NCBI GenBank assembly: GCA_949752735.1
Contig: OX457046.1
Coordinates: 31,472,316 to 31,536,315, forward strand
Source of the DNA: Lumbricus terrestris
Lineage: Eukaryota > Annelida > Clitellata > Crassiclitellata > Lumbricidae
Reading direction: 5' to 3'
DNA: 64,000 bases
Each line of letters begins with the position of its first letter. Within the stretch, counting starts at the first letter, position 1. Both the position numbers and the translations under genes were made by a program. The notes under the pieces are model-generated. The model was not told the origin of the DNA, ran no database searches, and was given only the letters and a program-made list of their open reading frames with translations. Below, piece by piece: positions 32,691 through 45,514 of this stretch.

Positions 32691-35126
32691 TTACTCTGTG
32701 AGCATTCTTTTAATTAATTTCTGAGGTTTTTGATATTGCTTAGTTGGATTGCATGTTTTTACTCCCTTTTTAGACTTCACTTTAGCTTAAACATACCTTT
32801 TACAGAATTTGATTTTAGCTGGCATGCCGGTTTTTCTTCTTCTCGTATTGCCATTTCCAATATTCTGTAGGCCTACTAATTCTAGAGTTGAATTGTTTTC
32901 AATATTCATGCGGCTTTAGTGCTGCTATATAGGTGCCTTTTGAAATTCCCAGACGACTGAATGTGAAGGGTTTTCATATAAAGCAGACGTTTCCAGAACG
33001 TTTCGGGCGAGATTGAATTACCGTAATTGACGGACATCTCGTGAAATCCTGACATCCGTGTCATTCCACAGGAACCGGTTCTAAGCTTGTTTTGACGGCA
33101 TCTTCCGTGCCTTCTGTTCCGCCAGTCAGAGCTAGGGTTTCTTTGAGTTATGAATTAGGAGGAGGACGTTGCACAGGACGCTGCATTATTTTGCAAATGC
33201 TCCAAGCATCTGGCCGACTTCTTCTATAGTCGGGTGGCGAGCTCGAAGAAGCACGACGAGTTTTACAGCCTCTGCACTTGTTCGCTTCGATTCGTTTGTG
33301 TGTCATTTCGACGTGTTCGACCAGCCTTGCTTCTGCGGCATATAATAGATCTGCAAACGCGGCCATCTGATTGTCCGAGTCCGACTTTGACGTGTCGTGT
33401 GACTACGCGAAAGATTGGATGTAGGCTAGATCTTTAACATTCATGATGCTGGGGACGACTGGTAAATGGTAATGCCGTGTCTATCAGTGCAGATATCTAT
33501 CTGGCAATCCATTTTGCGCGGTGTCTAAATGTTCCCTTGTGTTATGCTGCGCCGCGGTCCTATCGCTAGTAAATCTCCGTGTAATGCTTTGTTTATGCTT
33601 CCTCAAAGAAATGGGAACTTGTATATCCATGCTTTTATGATTGGGAGCTGTCTGTGAATGCGGAGATTTCTTTTAGGCCTACTTTTGGTGGAGATTTCTT
33701 TTAGGCCTACTTTTGGTGGGATTCCTTTTACGCTTAGAAAATCGAATTAAATCGAGCAGGTTAAGGAACCTTTTTGGTCAATGAAAACAAGCTTAGCCTA
33801 GGCCTGTTTGTTATTTATTAAACTTATTTAAAAATAAAGGTTTTCAAGTAGGCCTAGGTCTGTTGTTGAATGCTTTCCATTTAAGTTCAGTTTTATTAAA
33901 CCGAATATAGCCTATTCTATTTCGTCCTCAGAATCTTTCAGATGTAGGCCCTATTATGATTTTTTATTGTGTAATGCAAATATTACCTCATTAGATGCAT
34001 GGGATGAGTTTTGATGGGATTGATTGATATTGATTGGAAAGGCTTGCATCATCGGTGATAGATCTGTTGATCAAATTTGCCTAAGGCCGTTGGTTATGTA
34101 ATAATGTCATTTGACGGTTTTATTGGACGCCAGTTTTGCCCCTTCCGTTTTACACGTTTGTGCAGGACGGCACTAAAGTCTGTTTACTGAGTTTCACGAT
34201 CATACGACCCACTGATGGTGATTGAAACCAAACAGACGAGACACTAGGGCGTTTGTGAAAGCACTGTGTCAACAACAGCATAGGAGATGCGAGCGCGGCA
34301 TAACCCTCGATGCTTGTCTTTATGATTGGTATAACAGACACGGCGCGTCTCCAAATAAGGAATCATTGCCTGCTGCAAGAGGCATTAGGATGATATACGA
34401 GGAGGAGCTGCGTTTTTTAACGCCTTTTCGACTAATTTCGGGTTTCAAGTGTCGAGTAATAAATTTTGACCTTAACCGGTGGCCGGCGTATGCGGGGTGT
34501 TGATGTTTATCTATAATATCCTGTAATTGAAATTAATAATTCAGCGGGTCTCATGCTTTCTTTGGCAGTCCACTGATTAACGTTGAATGCTGTGTAGAGA
34601 ACGGTCTCACTCAATAGAGGTGGTGGAGAGTGGTGTATGTGTGACTGTAGGCCTATCTATAAGGTCAAACGATAAGTGCTAACATTTGCCATTTGGTATC
34701 AGGCGAGCTTTCTCGAAGTGCTCTGGAATTTCACTGTAATGAATCTAATGATCATGGGCGCCTGTAGATTTGTTTTTGCAAGAGGGGCAAAATTCATAAT
34801 AATGGTCACTGTTAAATTTTATAGCCAGAGCCTGAAATTGCAAAGCAGGAAGTTAGAAGCATGGGTATTTTTTTATAGAGGCTTCTAAATGTAAATTTCT
34901 CAGTTTCACCTTGTGTATGATTAGTAGGCTATCATTAGTGCTTTAGTGCAATATTTATGGTTGAAAATCAATGATAGAAGCCTAGGAGCTAAAAATAGGT
35001 GTCCATTTTCTACGGAGGGAAGGGTCCCTTCTTTCCCTATTTGTGTGCGCTCATGGTAGGCTAATAATATTTTGCAATCTGGGTTGATTGATTGATATGT
35101 CGGTTTAGACAAATTCTTAAATGTAT
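32691..35126. other. LAR intron 1, unique-looking DNA
   Basis: A 27-bp direct duplication (GGAGATTTCTTTTAGGCCTA core) lies at about 33665-33720. 33000-33430 and 34140-34500 are somewhat GC/CpG-richer. No exon with splice-flanked homology was found. Confidence 0.4.
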
Positions 35127-35381
35127 CAGTGGCGGTGCCAGGGGGCTAAAAAAAACCAAAATGTGACTGAGAAAGGAAAACAGGTCATCAGCTTTTTGAC
35201 AGAGGAAATATGTATTTTTCATGAGATTTCAACCAAATGACTAAGAAAAGGGCATCAAAATTTTTTGGTCAATGAAAATGGACAATTTCCTCTATGACTC
35301 GTCTCCCTCAACTTCTAGACCAAGTCTCTGCCCATGGGTTTCAGCCCCCCCCCCCCAACTTAAATCCTGGCGCCGTCACTG
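35127..35381. mobile_element. hAT MITE, CAGTGGCGGCGCCAGG family
   Basis: Starts CAGTGGCGGTGCCAGG and ends CCTGGCGCCGTCACTG; flanks AAATGTAT and ATATCTAT match 6 of 8. Same family as the 11-14 kb cluster. Confidence 0.85.
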
Positions 35382-36556
35382 ATATCTATAGGGTCGACAT
35401 CTTTGCATTCTCCTTCTTTGTAGCCTATTCTAACCTACTTTGCATTTTTCTCTTCTTTGCATTCTTTTTTCTTGACATTAGGCTTTAATGCTTTGTTCTT
35501 GTTCTTCGTCTTCTCCTTTCCAATTCATAGCATTCATCTTCACATTCTTCTTTCTCTTTGTACTTGATAGAAAATATTTCGTAAGAGTTTGAAATTCACA
35601 GCCCTATTTTCCATTTTCCACTTGTGTTAAAATTGCTCCAGATATCCCTATTCGACTGCTACTCGGCCTAATGACCGAGTTCTAAATCGGCCACTGATAA
35701 CGTTTTTCTGATCCATTTGGGCCTGCTGCTGCTGCTGCTGGTCCATTCGGATCCATTTTAACACGCTCGACACTTTCCTTGCGTGCTACGTCCCCACGAT
35801 TAGGCCTAGGCCTAGGCTAATCCGATGCAATCGTTGTTGTCTATGTTGCTACGAATCAGAGGGGCGTTGTAGGCGTTTCCCCATTCTAGTGCTACATAAG
35901 TGTTTGTTTACTGAATCGACGACCGGACGGAACGAAAAGAATGACTGTGGAATTAGCGTTGTTGCTTGCGTTTTGCTTTTGAAAAACCGCTGTCGATATG
36001 CGAGTACCGTGTTGTACAGAAGGGAAAAGGTCGGCGATGGCTCGCTGCGCCTGAAAGGTGTTGTCAAAGCTACATTGATCTGATCCTTCGGCCTGCCATT
36101 CATTCGCTATTCAGGGCTTGCCTTGTGTTGTGCTCTGTTGTGTGCGGCTGTATGTCGGTGTTGCGCGGTCTGAGCGACGTTTGTTTTTGGAAAATCCATT
36201 GAAACCTTACGTAGGATTGAATTTTTTGGCCATTATTGCTGCCTGCGTGGAAGAACCATTGAAGGTTTATGCTGAAAATAAAGCTAGCGGAAAGGCAGAA
36301 TTACACGTTGTTTTGAGCGGTAGCTGCATCGCACGAAGAGAAATAATTTGTGGGGGGTGGACTGGTGGTGCTGACATTTCCTGGAATTCTGGCAGTTAGC
36401 CTTTAGAGACTATTTTTGGCTTTTAATTATTTTATGAATTAGGCCTAAGTTGTGTTACTTTCTTCAGTTTCCTGGTGTCAACAAGCAGCTTCTTTGCCTC
36501 CCTTCAGTCCCTTCCATTAGGTTTATAATTATCTTCGTCGAAGCTGGACTCGGATC
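35382..36556. other. LAR intron 1, moderately CpG-rich patch
   Basis: 35760-36330 has more CG dinucleotides than its surroundings and few repeats. Open frames there have no recognisable domain. It could be a regulatory patch or a decayed gene. Confidence 0.35.
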
Positions 36557-36661
36557 CATTCATTCGTTCATGCATTCATTCGTTCATTCATTCACATTCA
36601 TTCATTCATTCATTCATTCATTCGTTCATTCATTCATTCATTCATTCATTCATTCATTCAC
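36557..36661. repeat. (ATTC)n microsatellite
   Basis: ATTC units with occasional ATTCG. Confidence 0.95.
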
Positions 36662-38055
36662 CACTTAAAGCATATCTGATATCATGCAATGCTCGTGTAT
36701 AGCCTACCATGCGCTTAGCTTTAGAATAGCACTTCAGAATGTAGAGTTTTACCTAGGCCTACGTGTGAATCCATGCCTGTGTAGGTTAGCGGGGAGTAGG
36801 CTACTCGTTAATGTAGTGGTTAGGGGTGGGGGGGGCAAAATCGTCCAAAATTGATGGTCATCATCTATGGACGGTCCTAATGCAGCGTAATCAACAAATC
36901 ACTAGTATTTTTTATTCTGTATGACCTGAGACTAATATCGAATATTAGTCCCAGGTATGACCAAGCTGTCGTAGACGCAACTTCTTAACTATAGTAATGT
37001 AGACTGGATTTAAAGTAATGTTCTCCTCAATTGCAATCAGGCAGTGATTAAATTTTGTGTGATTCACTTTCTCTGAGTCATGCTTTTATTAAATTTCTCG
37101 GCAGATTTCTCAATTTGCTGGTGTGTCAAATTTTATTATTTATTTATGGATGAAGTGTGCAACAGTTTATGAAGGCGCCTTTTAAGCAAATCTCTTCCCG
37201 ACATTGGCACTATTTATTTTCTTCATAGTTCAGTGTGATTCATGCTCGTTCGTTTCATTTTGGTCGCGATTTTATGTCGTCTTCTGTTTCCGTCATGTTT
37301 GTGCTGTTTTTCCACGTCACCATTTAATTTGAGAACAGTAAATATCTTGGGACGGTCGCGAACCCACACTTTATAGGCTAGCCTACATATAGGTTACAAC
37401 AGCGACAATCGTTCAAAACATATTTTCCATATTTTCGTAGAGCGATGTTTGTTTGAACCGGACCACCTTTGCACTAGCCTACTCTTATACGGACAATCCT
37501 TTTGACGCAACGCAGCGCCGGTGAATAAGATGGTGCCCCTCGCTTGGCTTTCGGGTAGTACTTTAGAAGTTTGGAGAATACGATTACGATTGACGATGTT
37601 GGTAAAACAATAGGGCCTAACTAGTCTGCAGCACCTGAAAGTCAGAAGATCGTGTGGTTCACGTATTCTAGTTTATTTGTCTTTTTCCAAATTAGTATTC
37701 TGTATTTGTCCTTAGGTTTTGCCTAAGTCGTATATAACTTACAGTACTGTTGGGTCTATACTGCTTACATTAAAGTTTGCATATAAGTGCAGCTCATACT
37801 TTATGTCGCAGCAAATTGGATGTCGCCAAAGCCTGTAATGCTTCTTCGCGTGTCATCTACAGAAGCCTTAGATTGCATCTTATGAGAGAGCGGCAGCGTG
37901 ATTTAATGCTACAGTAGCGACCTCTCGAGGACGATTGTTATGGCTCACTGGCGACCTCTTGTCGACGGGTGTGGACGACATTTATTAGGATTCGGACAGC
38001 AGGTTGGTTTTAATGAGGGAACAAAGATGTTGTTAACGATTGGGGTGGGGGTGGG
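36662..38055. other. LAR intron 1, nothing recognised
   Basis: AT-rich, no coding signal. Confidence 0.4.
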
Positions 38056-38375
38056 GAGGGGGTGGGAGGAAGCTACTGGATTGTTAAGTGGATAGCTGGA
38101 AAATATGTTTTGAACGATTGCGTATGAAGCTGTATACGGAGTAGTTAAGTGAATTGCCGGAAAGAGGTTTGTGATTGTTTGGTAGGAAGCTGGTGGATAA
38201 TTAAATGGATAGTTGATAGAGATGTTCTTAAGGATGTAGGAAGAAGATACTGGATAGTTAAGCGAATAGCTGGAAAATATTTTCATAATAATAAAACTTA
38301 GCGATTAGTGAAGGAAGCTATTTTGTAGTTAAGCGGATAGTTGATAAAGATGTTCTTAAGTTAAGCGATAGCTGG
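38056..38375. repeat. Degenerate ~65-bp tandem repeat
   Basis: Five or so units containing GTTAAGTGGATAGCTGG-like words, with GGAAGCT and GATGTTCTTAAG. Indels make the period uneven. Confidence 0.75.
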
Positions 38376-38558
38376 AAAATCATAGGCGTAGGAGACATAC
38401 AAGTCATGTATCAGCAGTAGGGGCAAGATTTTAATTTTGTCCAAAAATAAATTCTGAATAATTGATGGCACACACTTATGGACCTATGTCTCCCTACGAA
38501 AACAGAATTTACGCCCACACCCGAGGAGAAGGGACAGATGGGTAAATACCCTGGGGCA

Positions 38559-38874
38559 CAGGGCTTTTTTCACGTGCAGTTGTACACAAAATGTGCAGTT
38601 GTAGAAGCACTTATGACAAAAATATAGACAAAAATTGACAATTTGGACAGGATATAACACATAATTATTTTCTATTACAAGTTATTTTGCTTTGACATCT
38701 ATAAATAGCATCAAACCTTATAATTTGATTCAATTATAACCATTTTATATGCTTCTACTTAATGAAATTCTAGCCTTGCGGCCCCATAATGTCCTTCAAT
38801 TAAGAAAAAGTGGCCCTCGTGTCCTTCAACTTAGAAAAAGTGGCCCGAAAGTAAAAAAAGGTTGGAAACCACTG
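38559..38874. mobile_element. Chimeric hAT MITE
   Basis: The left end (CAGGGCTTTTTTCACGTGCAG, first 19 bases matching the GTGCAGTTGTAGAAG family) joins near 38611 to the reverse complement of the CAGTGGTTCCCAACC family, which supplies the right end (GGTTGGAAACCACTG). Flanks do not form an 8-bp duplication. Confidence 0.75.
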
Positions 38875-38880
38875 CTATAG

Positions 38881-40773
38881 TTGCACGTTCAATGTTGATG
38901 ATCGCACGATTATTGTTCCATGGCTGAGTAGTAGAAATTTTCCTTGTGAAAAAATGTCGACAATAATTTGTGTGTGATTGGTGTAGTGGATTGCACGGTT
39001 GCATGTGAATTAATATAAAACGCATCTGCAGAAGACAATGGCTTGTATTTTTCATGAACACTAATGCTCGAATAATGAAAAGCAATCAGGGGCCGTCTGC
39101 ATATGATCAGGCATAGGGCCATAGGTTAATCCAGGTGTAGAGCCTACTCAACACATAGCTATTCCCGACATAGCCCTTGGCCTTCGGCCGTATGCATGGA
39201 GACAGAATAGCAAGAAACATAGTTAATCTGGAATTCCTTGCACCCGACGATGCATGATGCGGCCTCTTCTCCCAATTTTTCCCCAATTTAATAGGCTATG
39301 GCTGAGCACGCTTGTGAAAAATGTATTTATATGCGGTTGCCATCGTGCGGTAAACAGATTGATACCTAAAGACGAGTCAGAGGGCAATTATGACGAACGC
39401 CTATTGTCCACCCTGTCCAGCTAAAGACGGCCGTCTATTGTTCACACTGGGTATAGCCGACTTACTCCTACCTCAGAGTTGGAATAACGTTATACCTAGC
39501 ATAACTTGCTAATCTCGACCCATGCATATGGAATTAACCCACTATTCCCGCATAGACCAGATTTGAGCTAGGAGCCCCATGCAGTAGGCCTATGCATGGG
39601 GCCCCTGGAATTATTTACTTCCAAATGGTGCTCAATTATGTTATTTTTGTTTCTGATCGGACATGTTTTGCATGTTAATAGAGCATAACATGGACCATAG
39701 AATTTGAAAAAATGAATAGCTTTACTTTACACCGAATTAGTATCAGTGTTTTCAGTTTAACTAGACCTACACTTTGTGACCACAATGCTCATTAGATTAA
39801 CATCGCCCTCCTCTTTTGACCCGGCTTGGGACTGGTACTGCCAGTTTTTAACGTGGAATTGTAAATTAGGAGAGAATTTTATAATACACATCCATACATT
39901 TTGATGGCCGATTAGTGACTGCCTTCCAGCGACTTTAATATTAACAGAACTCTTGAACGGACTGTCTTCTTCTTTATATCTATCTCTCTTTCGCTCGAAA
40001 CTGGAAACTCACCGCATCCTCCAGTCTGTCTCAATTATTTTCAACAGTTACTCTTTATCATGAAATTGCAATTCATTGCATTGTATTGGATGCAGACACA
40101 ATGAAAAGCTGTTAATCATTGTCTCCATTTACAAATGACAGATATTGTATTGTTAAGTGACGATGTGATTGTTAAGAGCAGTTTTTCCTGTAATTGGTTT
40201 ACTGTTTTTATTCCGTTCTCACCGTAATTCAGCTGCAAATTGAAAACCATGTTGGCTGCTAAGTTTCCATTAGCTTCGATAATTAGATTGTTACGTAAAA
40301 ATGTTATTCCAGAGTGCATGAGATACTTACATTTCCCAAAACGTACTTTTATAGAGTGGCGTCGGTGTTTGACAAAACATTTTCAGCATAATGTTTAGCG
40401 AATCCCCATCATAGAGTGATATACTCAGTGATTCATGACAAACTTAAGGCAGAATAAAATTCTGGCAAATTGTTGCAAGGATTTATGGAATTTATGGCTC
40501 ACCTTAAATATCATTTTCAGGGAATACTACAAGTTATCATACATGTATGATGTAATCATGTAACATATTTAGAACATTTTGGTAAATTTTGGGATTATGG
40601 GTTTTTCAAGATGTTTTATATTAGGATGGTTAATCATTTCATTTGTTCTTCAGTTTGGTGAGGTCTTTTATTTGTTTAAAATTTATGTATAATTGCATTA
40701 GCCTATGTATTGTGTAGTATATTTGCTCTAGTCTGGTGAAGCCTTTTAATTTCTTTAATGTATGTATAATTGC

Positions 40774-40777
<4 letters not shown>
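38881..40777. other. LAR intron 1; one 90-bp module
   Basis: 39783-39850 is a minus-sense copy of the GTCCCAAGCC module. Nothing else is recognised. Confidence 0.45.
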
Positions 40778-40807
<30 letters not shown>

Positions 40808-40809
<2 letters not shown>

Positions 40810-43107
40810 GGTGCATCAAAAATTTTTAAAACAAAAACTTTAGTTGTCTGGCATTTAATTGTGTTCCATTGCCTTAGAGAAACATTGTGGTGAGAAAGAA
40901 AATTTTATTTAAAAATAGTTAGAGGTCCCTCCGGCCCTTTGAAGTTTTGTTTGGTTTCCATTACTTGTATCGTGAAAAACATGACAATTTTTTCAGTCAG
41001 TAGTCATTTCTAATTTGCATTAATAAAATAAACATATAAAATACTTTTAAACTTAAATAGAGTTCATTTTATTTCACTTAAAACAATACTATCTGAAAGG
41101 TGAGACTGTTAAATATTTAACATTTAATTAATCAATTAGAGCATTTGATTTAGGGTTAGAAATCAGTGGAAACTATTGCATTATTATAGATTCGGTTTCT
41201 TACTTGTACTTAATTATCAAAGCCATTTCACATGCATTAAATTGTCTGCCATTAGGACCCAATTCGAATAACTACATACTCAGATGAGTATGTGGTTTAT
41301 TTTTGGACCGGGCCCCGATGCAGAGTCTGAGGTTTTTGAAGACAAGGTAGCAGGAGCTGAGAGACTGAAGACAGCAGTGTCAAATCATCTATGCTGCTGT
41401 GATTGTTGCCCAATTTATATATTTCATGCATTGCAAATGGGAAGAAAAGGACTTTTCACTGATTTATATTTTACAAGATAATTTTTCAGAGTATAACATT
41501 ATTGGCTAAAGTAATTAATTTGCTATTTTGTCTCATTTGGATCGTTAAGCTTATGCCACATGCATTGCAAGCTCAAACCAATCTGGGTTTATGATGCAAC
41601 AATAAGAGGTGCTCAGTTGCTCACCTGCAAGCAGGTTTTAAAATGCATTGCAATCTAGTGCCAACACCAATTTTCAACAGCCAAGGAAGTAGGTCTACCT
41701 AAACAAGTGATCACCTTAGCCAGGGAACAAGTTGAATTTCCATCTGACGATTATCATGAGTTTGCTGAGCTATCACTTGTTTATTTGTCTGCTTTGAAAA
41801 GTGAGGTGACCTTTAGAAGATCTGGTGCTCTACTCAAGGCATAGTACATGGCTGCGTTGATCTATAGCCTTAGCATTGCTCTTTGCGAGTCGCATGTCGT
41901 GAACTGCAGCGATGCACTATAACCAATAACTCTCAAAGACCCAGAATACATACATTTGCAACATTCATCACTCATGTGTATGCCACATGCATTCTTATAT
42001 GTAAGAAACCCTGTGTGCACCTTGGAATGGTCTACACCTGTACAAGCCGTTACCGGAGTATCAGGATGTTGACAAGGTTATTTCTCAATTTGCAACTTGA
42101 GCATTACATGTAAATCAACATCTTTAGCATCTCACTTACACGTGAGAAATTGGTTCTGAAATGTTGAAATGGTTCCTCTGCAATATTCATTGAGTGTGTA
42201 CCTTTTGGAATGAGACACTCTAGCAGATGCCTTAATCAAGCTCAAACCAATTACTTATCTGCAAGTCCAACTCCATCAATTTGGCAATGGTTGGGGCACA
42301 ACCCACGATTTCCATCATCTATTAACTTTTCAACACAACTGTGCGTGCAATCTTGTTCAAGTGAATTAATGTTTCGCAATGTACCATCTTGAGTTTGATA
42401 CCAGGCTCTCAACCTTCCTGTCAATGAGTGTTGCACGCCAGCTGCTTACGTTTCACGTGCTAAAAATGTTGAGGTAGTGAATGTTGTGAATGATGGGGCG
42501 GAACGAGGGGTAAAACCAACATAGGACTTTGTCGAAGCCATTCAGTTAGAAGAACACTTCAATATAATTTAGAAAAATCTGTGATCTAAAAAACTAAATT
42601 GCAAAAATGAAGAAACTATTGTATTTCTGCAACAGTTAACCACTTATAAGAGCAAACTATTCATCAACAAACACTGGCTGGAGGCTACATATTGTATAAA
42701 TATTTTTATTTTAATGGTTTGCTTTTCGTATATTTGACATACAAATGTAATATGAGGTAATTCGAAATTCCAGCTGCTTGAATATATTAGGATTTTTGCA
42801 ATGTTATTTATAAATATTAATTTAAAACATTGTAACATCATTGAATTTGATGTTTAGCATTGTTCTAGTCATTGAATCATTGAAACGAAGCAATTATGTT
42901 TAATATCACAAAAAATTTGCTCAAATTTGCATGTTCGAGGCTGCTCAAATCAATGTTTGAACACATGGGTGGAGGGACCTCTAAATATATGCAGATTTCA
43001 AAAATCTTTTCACCCAATTTAATCTTGATCACAATGGAACAAAATCCAAACCCAGACAGCTCATTTTATATACTTCAAAATTTTGCAATGCATTTGTGAT
43101 GCACCCT
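40808..43107. mobile_element. 2.3-kb degenerate DNA transposon, superfamily unassigned
   Basis: Inverted ends AGGGTGCATCA and TGATGCACCCT, extending into flanking (TA)n that hides the target duplication. The plus strand retains pieces of a transposase-like protein: FPSDDYHEFAELSLVYLSAL then a stop and YMAALIYSLSIAL (41732-41880), and VNVVNDGAERGVKPT (42480-42520). I associate the latter, from memory and without a search, with a protein family of the VNDxAERGVK type found in cnidarian and insect genomes. Stops and frameshifts make it inactive. Confidence 0.7.
41732..42535 (+). pseudogene. Degenerate transposase of the 40808-43107 element
   Basis: Three collinear fragments in changing frames: 41732-41880, 42210-42390 (an open frame with no known motif) and 42475-42535 with VNDGAERGVK. 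The order and spacing fit the C-terminal half of one protein. Catalytic residues were not identifiable. Confidence 0.5.
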
Positions 43108-43252
43108 AATATATATGTGTATGTATGTGTGTGTGTGTGTGTGTGTGTGTAGCATAGGCCTATATGCTCTAGTATGGTGAGGTATTTTAATTTGTTTTAT
43201 GTATGTATAATTGCATTTTATATATCTATACATATATATGCATAGGCCTATA

Positions 43253-43284
<32 letters not shown>

Positions 43285-43420
43285 GTATACATATGTTTTA
43301 TGTATGTATAATTGCATTATGTATATGTGTAGTAGCCTATAATGGTCTAGTATGGTGAGGTCTCTTAATTTGTTTAATGTATGCATAATTGCATTATGTA
43401 TATTATGTGTGTGCATGTCT
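43108..43420. repeat. TA/TATG microsatellite region
   Basis: Runs of GT, TATATG and repeats of a ~55-bp unit containing TTTGTTTTATGTATGTATAATTGCATT (also at 40690-40790, just left of the transposon), so the transposon split a pre-existing tandem repeat. Confidence 0.7.
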
Positions 43421-45229
43421 TTTTCTATCTGGCTTTTTGTAAATTGCCTAAAGAAGAACCTTGCAAGGGGCATGGCAGTCTCATGGGTTCAGAATTTTTT
43501 GTTTACACTCTAGGCCTACAGTTTACCGTGTGTGCTGTGATTTTGTGTTTGAGCAAAGCCAGGGCGATTTGTACTGTAAATACAAATATACTGGGTGTTG
43601 AGACTTATCAGGCTTAGCTAGAACAATGCACTTATATAATTTATTCTAAAGTTGGAAAAATATTTAAATGCTCAAAATTGTATGTGATAATTTTCTTTCA
43701 CCATCTGACAGGTAACAACTTTACACATTACCGGTACATCCAGTACCTTACGCGTAAGTATTTAGGGTGATCTGCGCATGGCTACTGTAAACAATGTGAC
43801 ATCACAAACAATGGGAAAGCTGAAGTCTTAGATATATAGGTATTAACGTCCAGGGATCCAGATTTCCTTGAACTAGGGATGGGCATTGCCCAAGCTGAAG
43901 TCAGCTTCATTTGTAGACTGTGCTAGTTTATTGAAATCAACCAAATAGACCTCAATACAATTTTATTTACTTTACGACAGGCTGTAATTAGTTTATTCAA
44001 ATTTGCCATGTAGACCTGACATTTTTAAACTAAATTTTTGCAGAATCCTGATGAAGCTGTGTCAAGCGTGGGAGCCTTATTGTAGCATGCGTTCTTGCAA
44101 TGTGACTTGAATTCTAATATAAAGCATGGTCAGAGACATGGATCAAATAATGAAATAAATTGCCCTATTGAAACAGAGCTTGTCAGCGCAGAACTTCATA
44201 ATAAAGCAGATCTTGAGATTGTTCCCAAAAGACTGCATTGCAGTGAGTGTTGTAACTTGTAGCCGACAGTTGTACATTATGGATAATCTATTTACAATTA
44301 TCATGTGCAGAAATAGACAACTGGCCACACAAACAAGTTCAATGGTAATTTCAAGGATGAGTGAGGTTTCCATTTTAGTTCCTTATACAATTCTCTCTGT
44401 TGAGCTGGGCCTGTTCACTTGGTCACTATCTAACACAATCTATGAATACTTTTAAACTGTTCTTTTTGACTGTATTGGAGTCCAGAGTACCACTGAGGTG
44501 CTATAAAATGCTATAAAATACTGGGGGGAAAACCCGAATGAATCCTGGAAGCGAATACTTCTGCAGATAGTGCATTCATTTATAGGAAGCTCGAACATTT
44601 ATCATTCTGGTTTTGAGAGGCTTGCTAGTAAATGCCATGCGCTCAGCTGTGTTGTTTGTGATGTCACAGCAAGGTCTTAATTTTACAGATACTGATAGAT
44701 AAGCTCAGGTCCTAAGATTGTCTTTTGTATAGCTTAAGAAGGATTACTTTAGGACAGGTAGATACGGTAGATGTCTTTATAAATTGCTGTGAGCACACAG
44801 GATGGGTTTCTGGAGGTGTCATTTGAAATACGGCTTCATGACATGCGGAACGACTTGTTAGATATTATGTAGCCTAGATGTCAGGACTCTCACGAGTAGA
44901 CAAATATCAAAAAGTCTGTCTGCTATTATATCAGCCTGCTTCAAAGTGCTCTTTACTTAATGCTCTTAACTGACTAATATTAGAATTGGTATAAGAATTG
45001 GTACTAGAATTTACATTTGAATTGTTGGTGTTAGATTGCTTTAACACCAATGTTATTATATTTTAATGCCCCGAGCTACATCAGGAACTTAAAATACTCT
45101 TACTATTACTATTATTATTATTATTATTTTTTTAAAGCCCTGAGGTACTTTATTCCCCCAGGGACTTAGAGTTTATAAAAGAAATGCATCTATTCTGGAA
45201 CGATTACACCTCATCCATATCGGGCGTGG

Positions 45230-45261
<32 letters not shown>

Positions 45262-45514
45262 TATTATTATTATTAGTAGTAGTAGTAATACTATTACTTT
45301 TACTATTACTATTGTTGTTAATATTATTATTCTTGTTGTTGCTGTTGTTGCTGTTGCATCTTATTGCTTCATTGGACGAGAAAGGATCACTCTCCTTTAA
45401 GTAGCATGGGTCCTATAATACTTGGGCTCCATTGTGTCGTCCTGGTAGGCGATTAAATCCTGCAATTAATTATCAGCTGCCCAGATTGTAAGCTTGAACG
45501 GGTTATCTTTCCAG
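43421..45514. other. LAR intron 1, end
   Basis: No gene-like frame. (TTA)n tracts at 45103-45130 and 45231-45345. The intron ends with a pyrimidine-rich run GGTTATCTTTCCAG at 45514. Confidence 0.5.
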
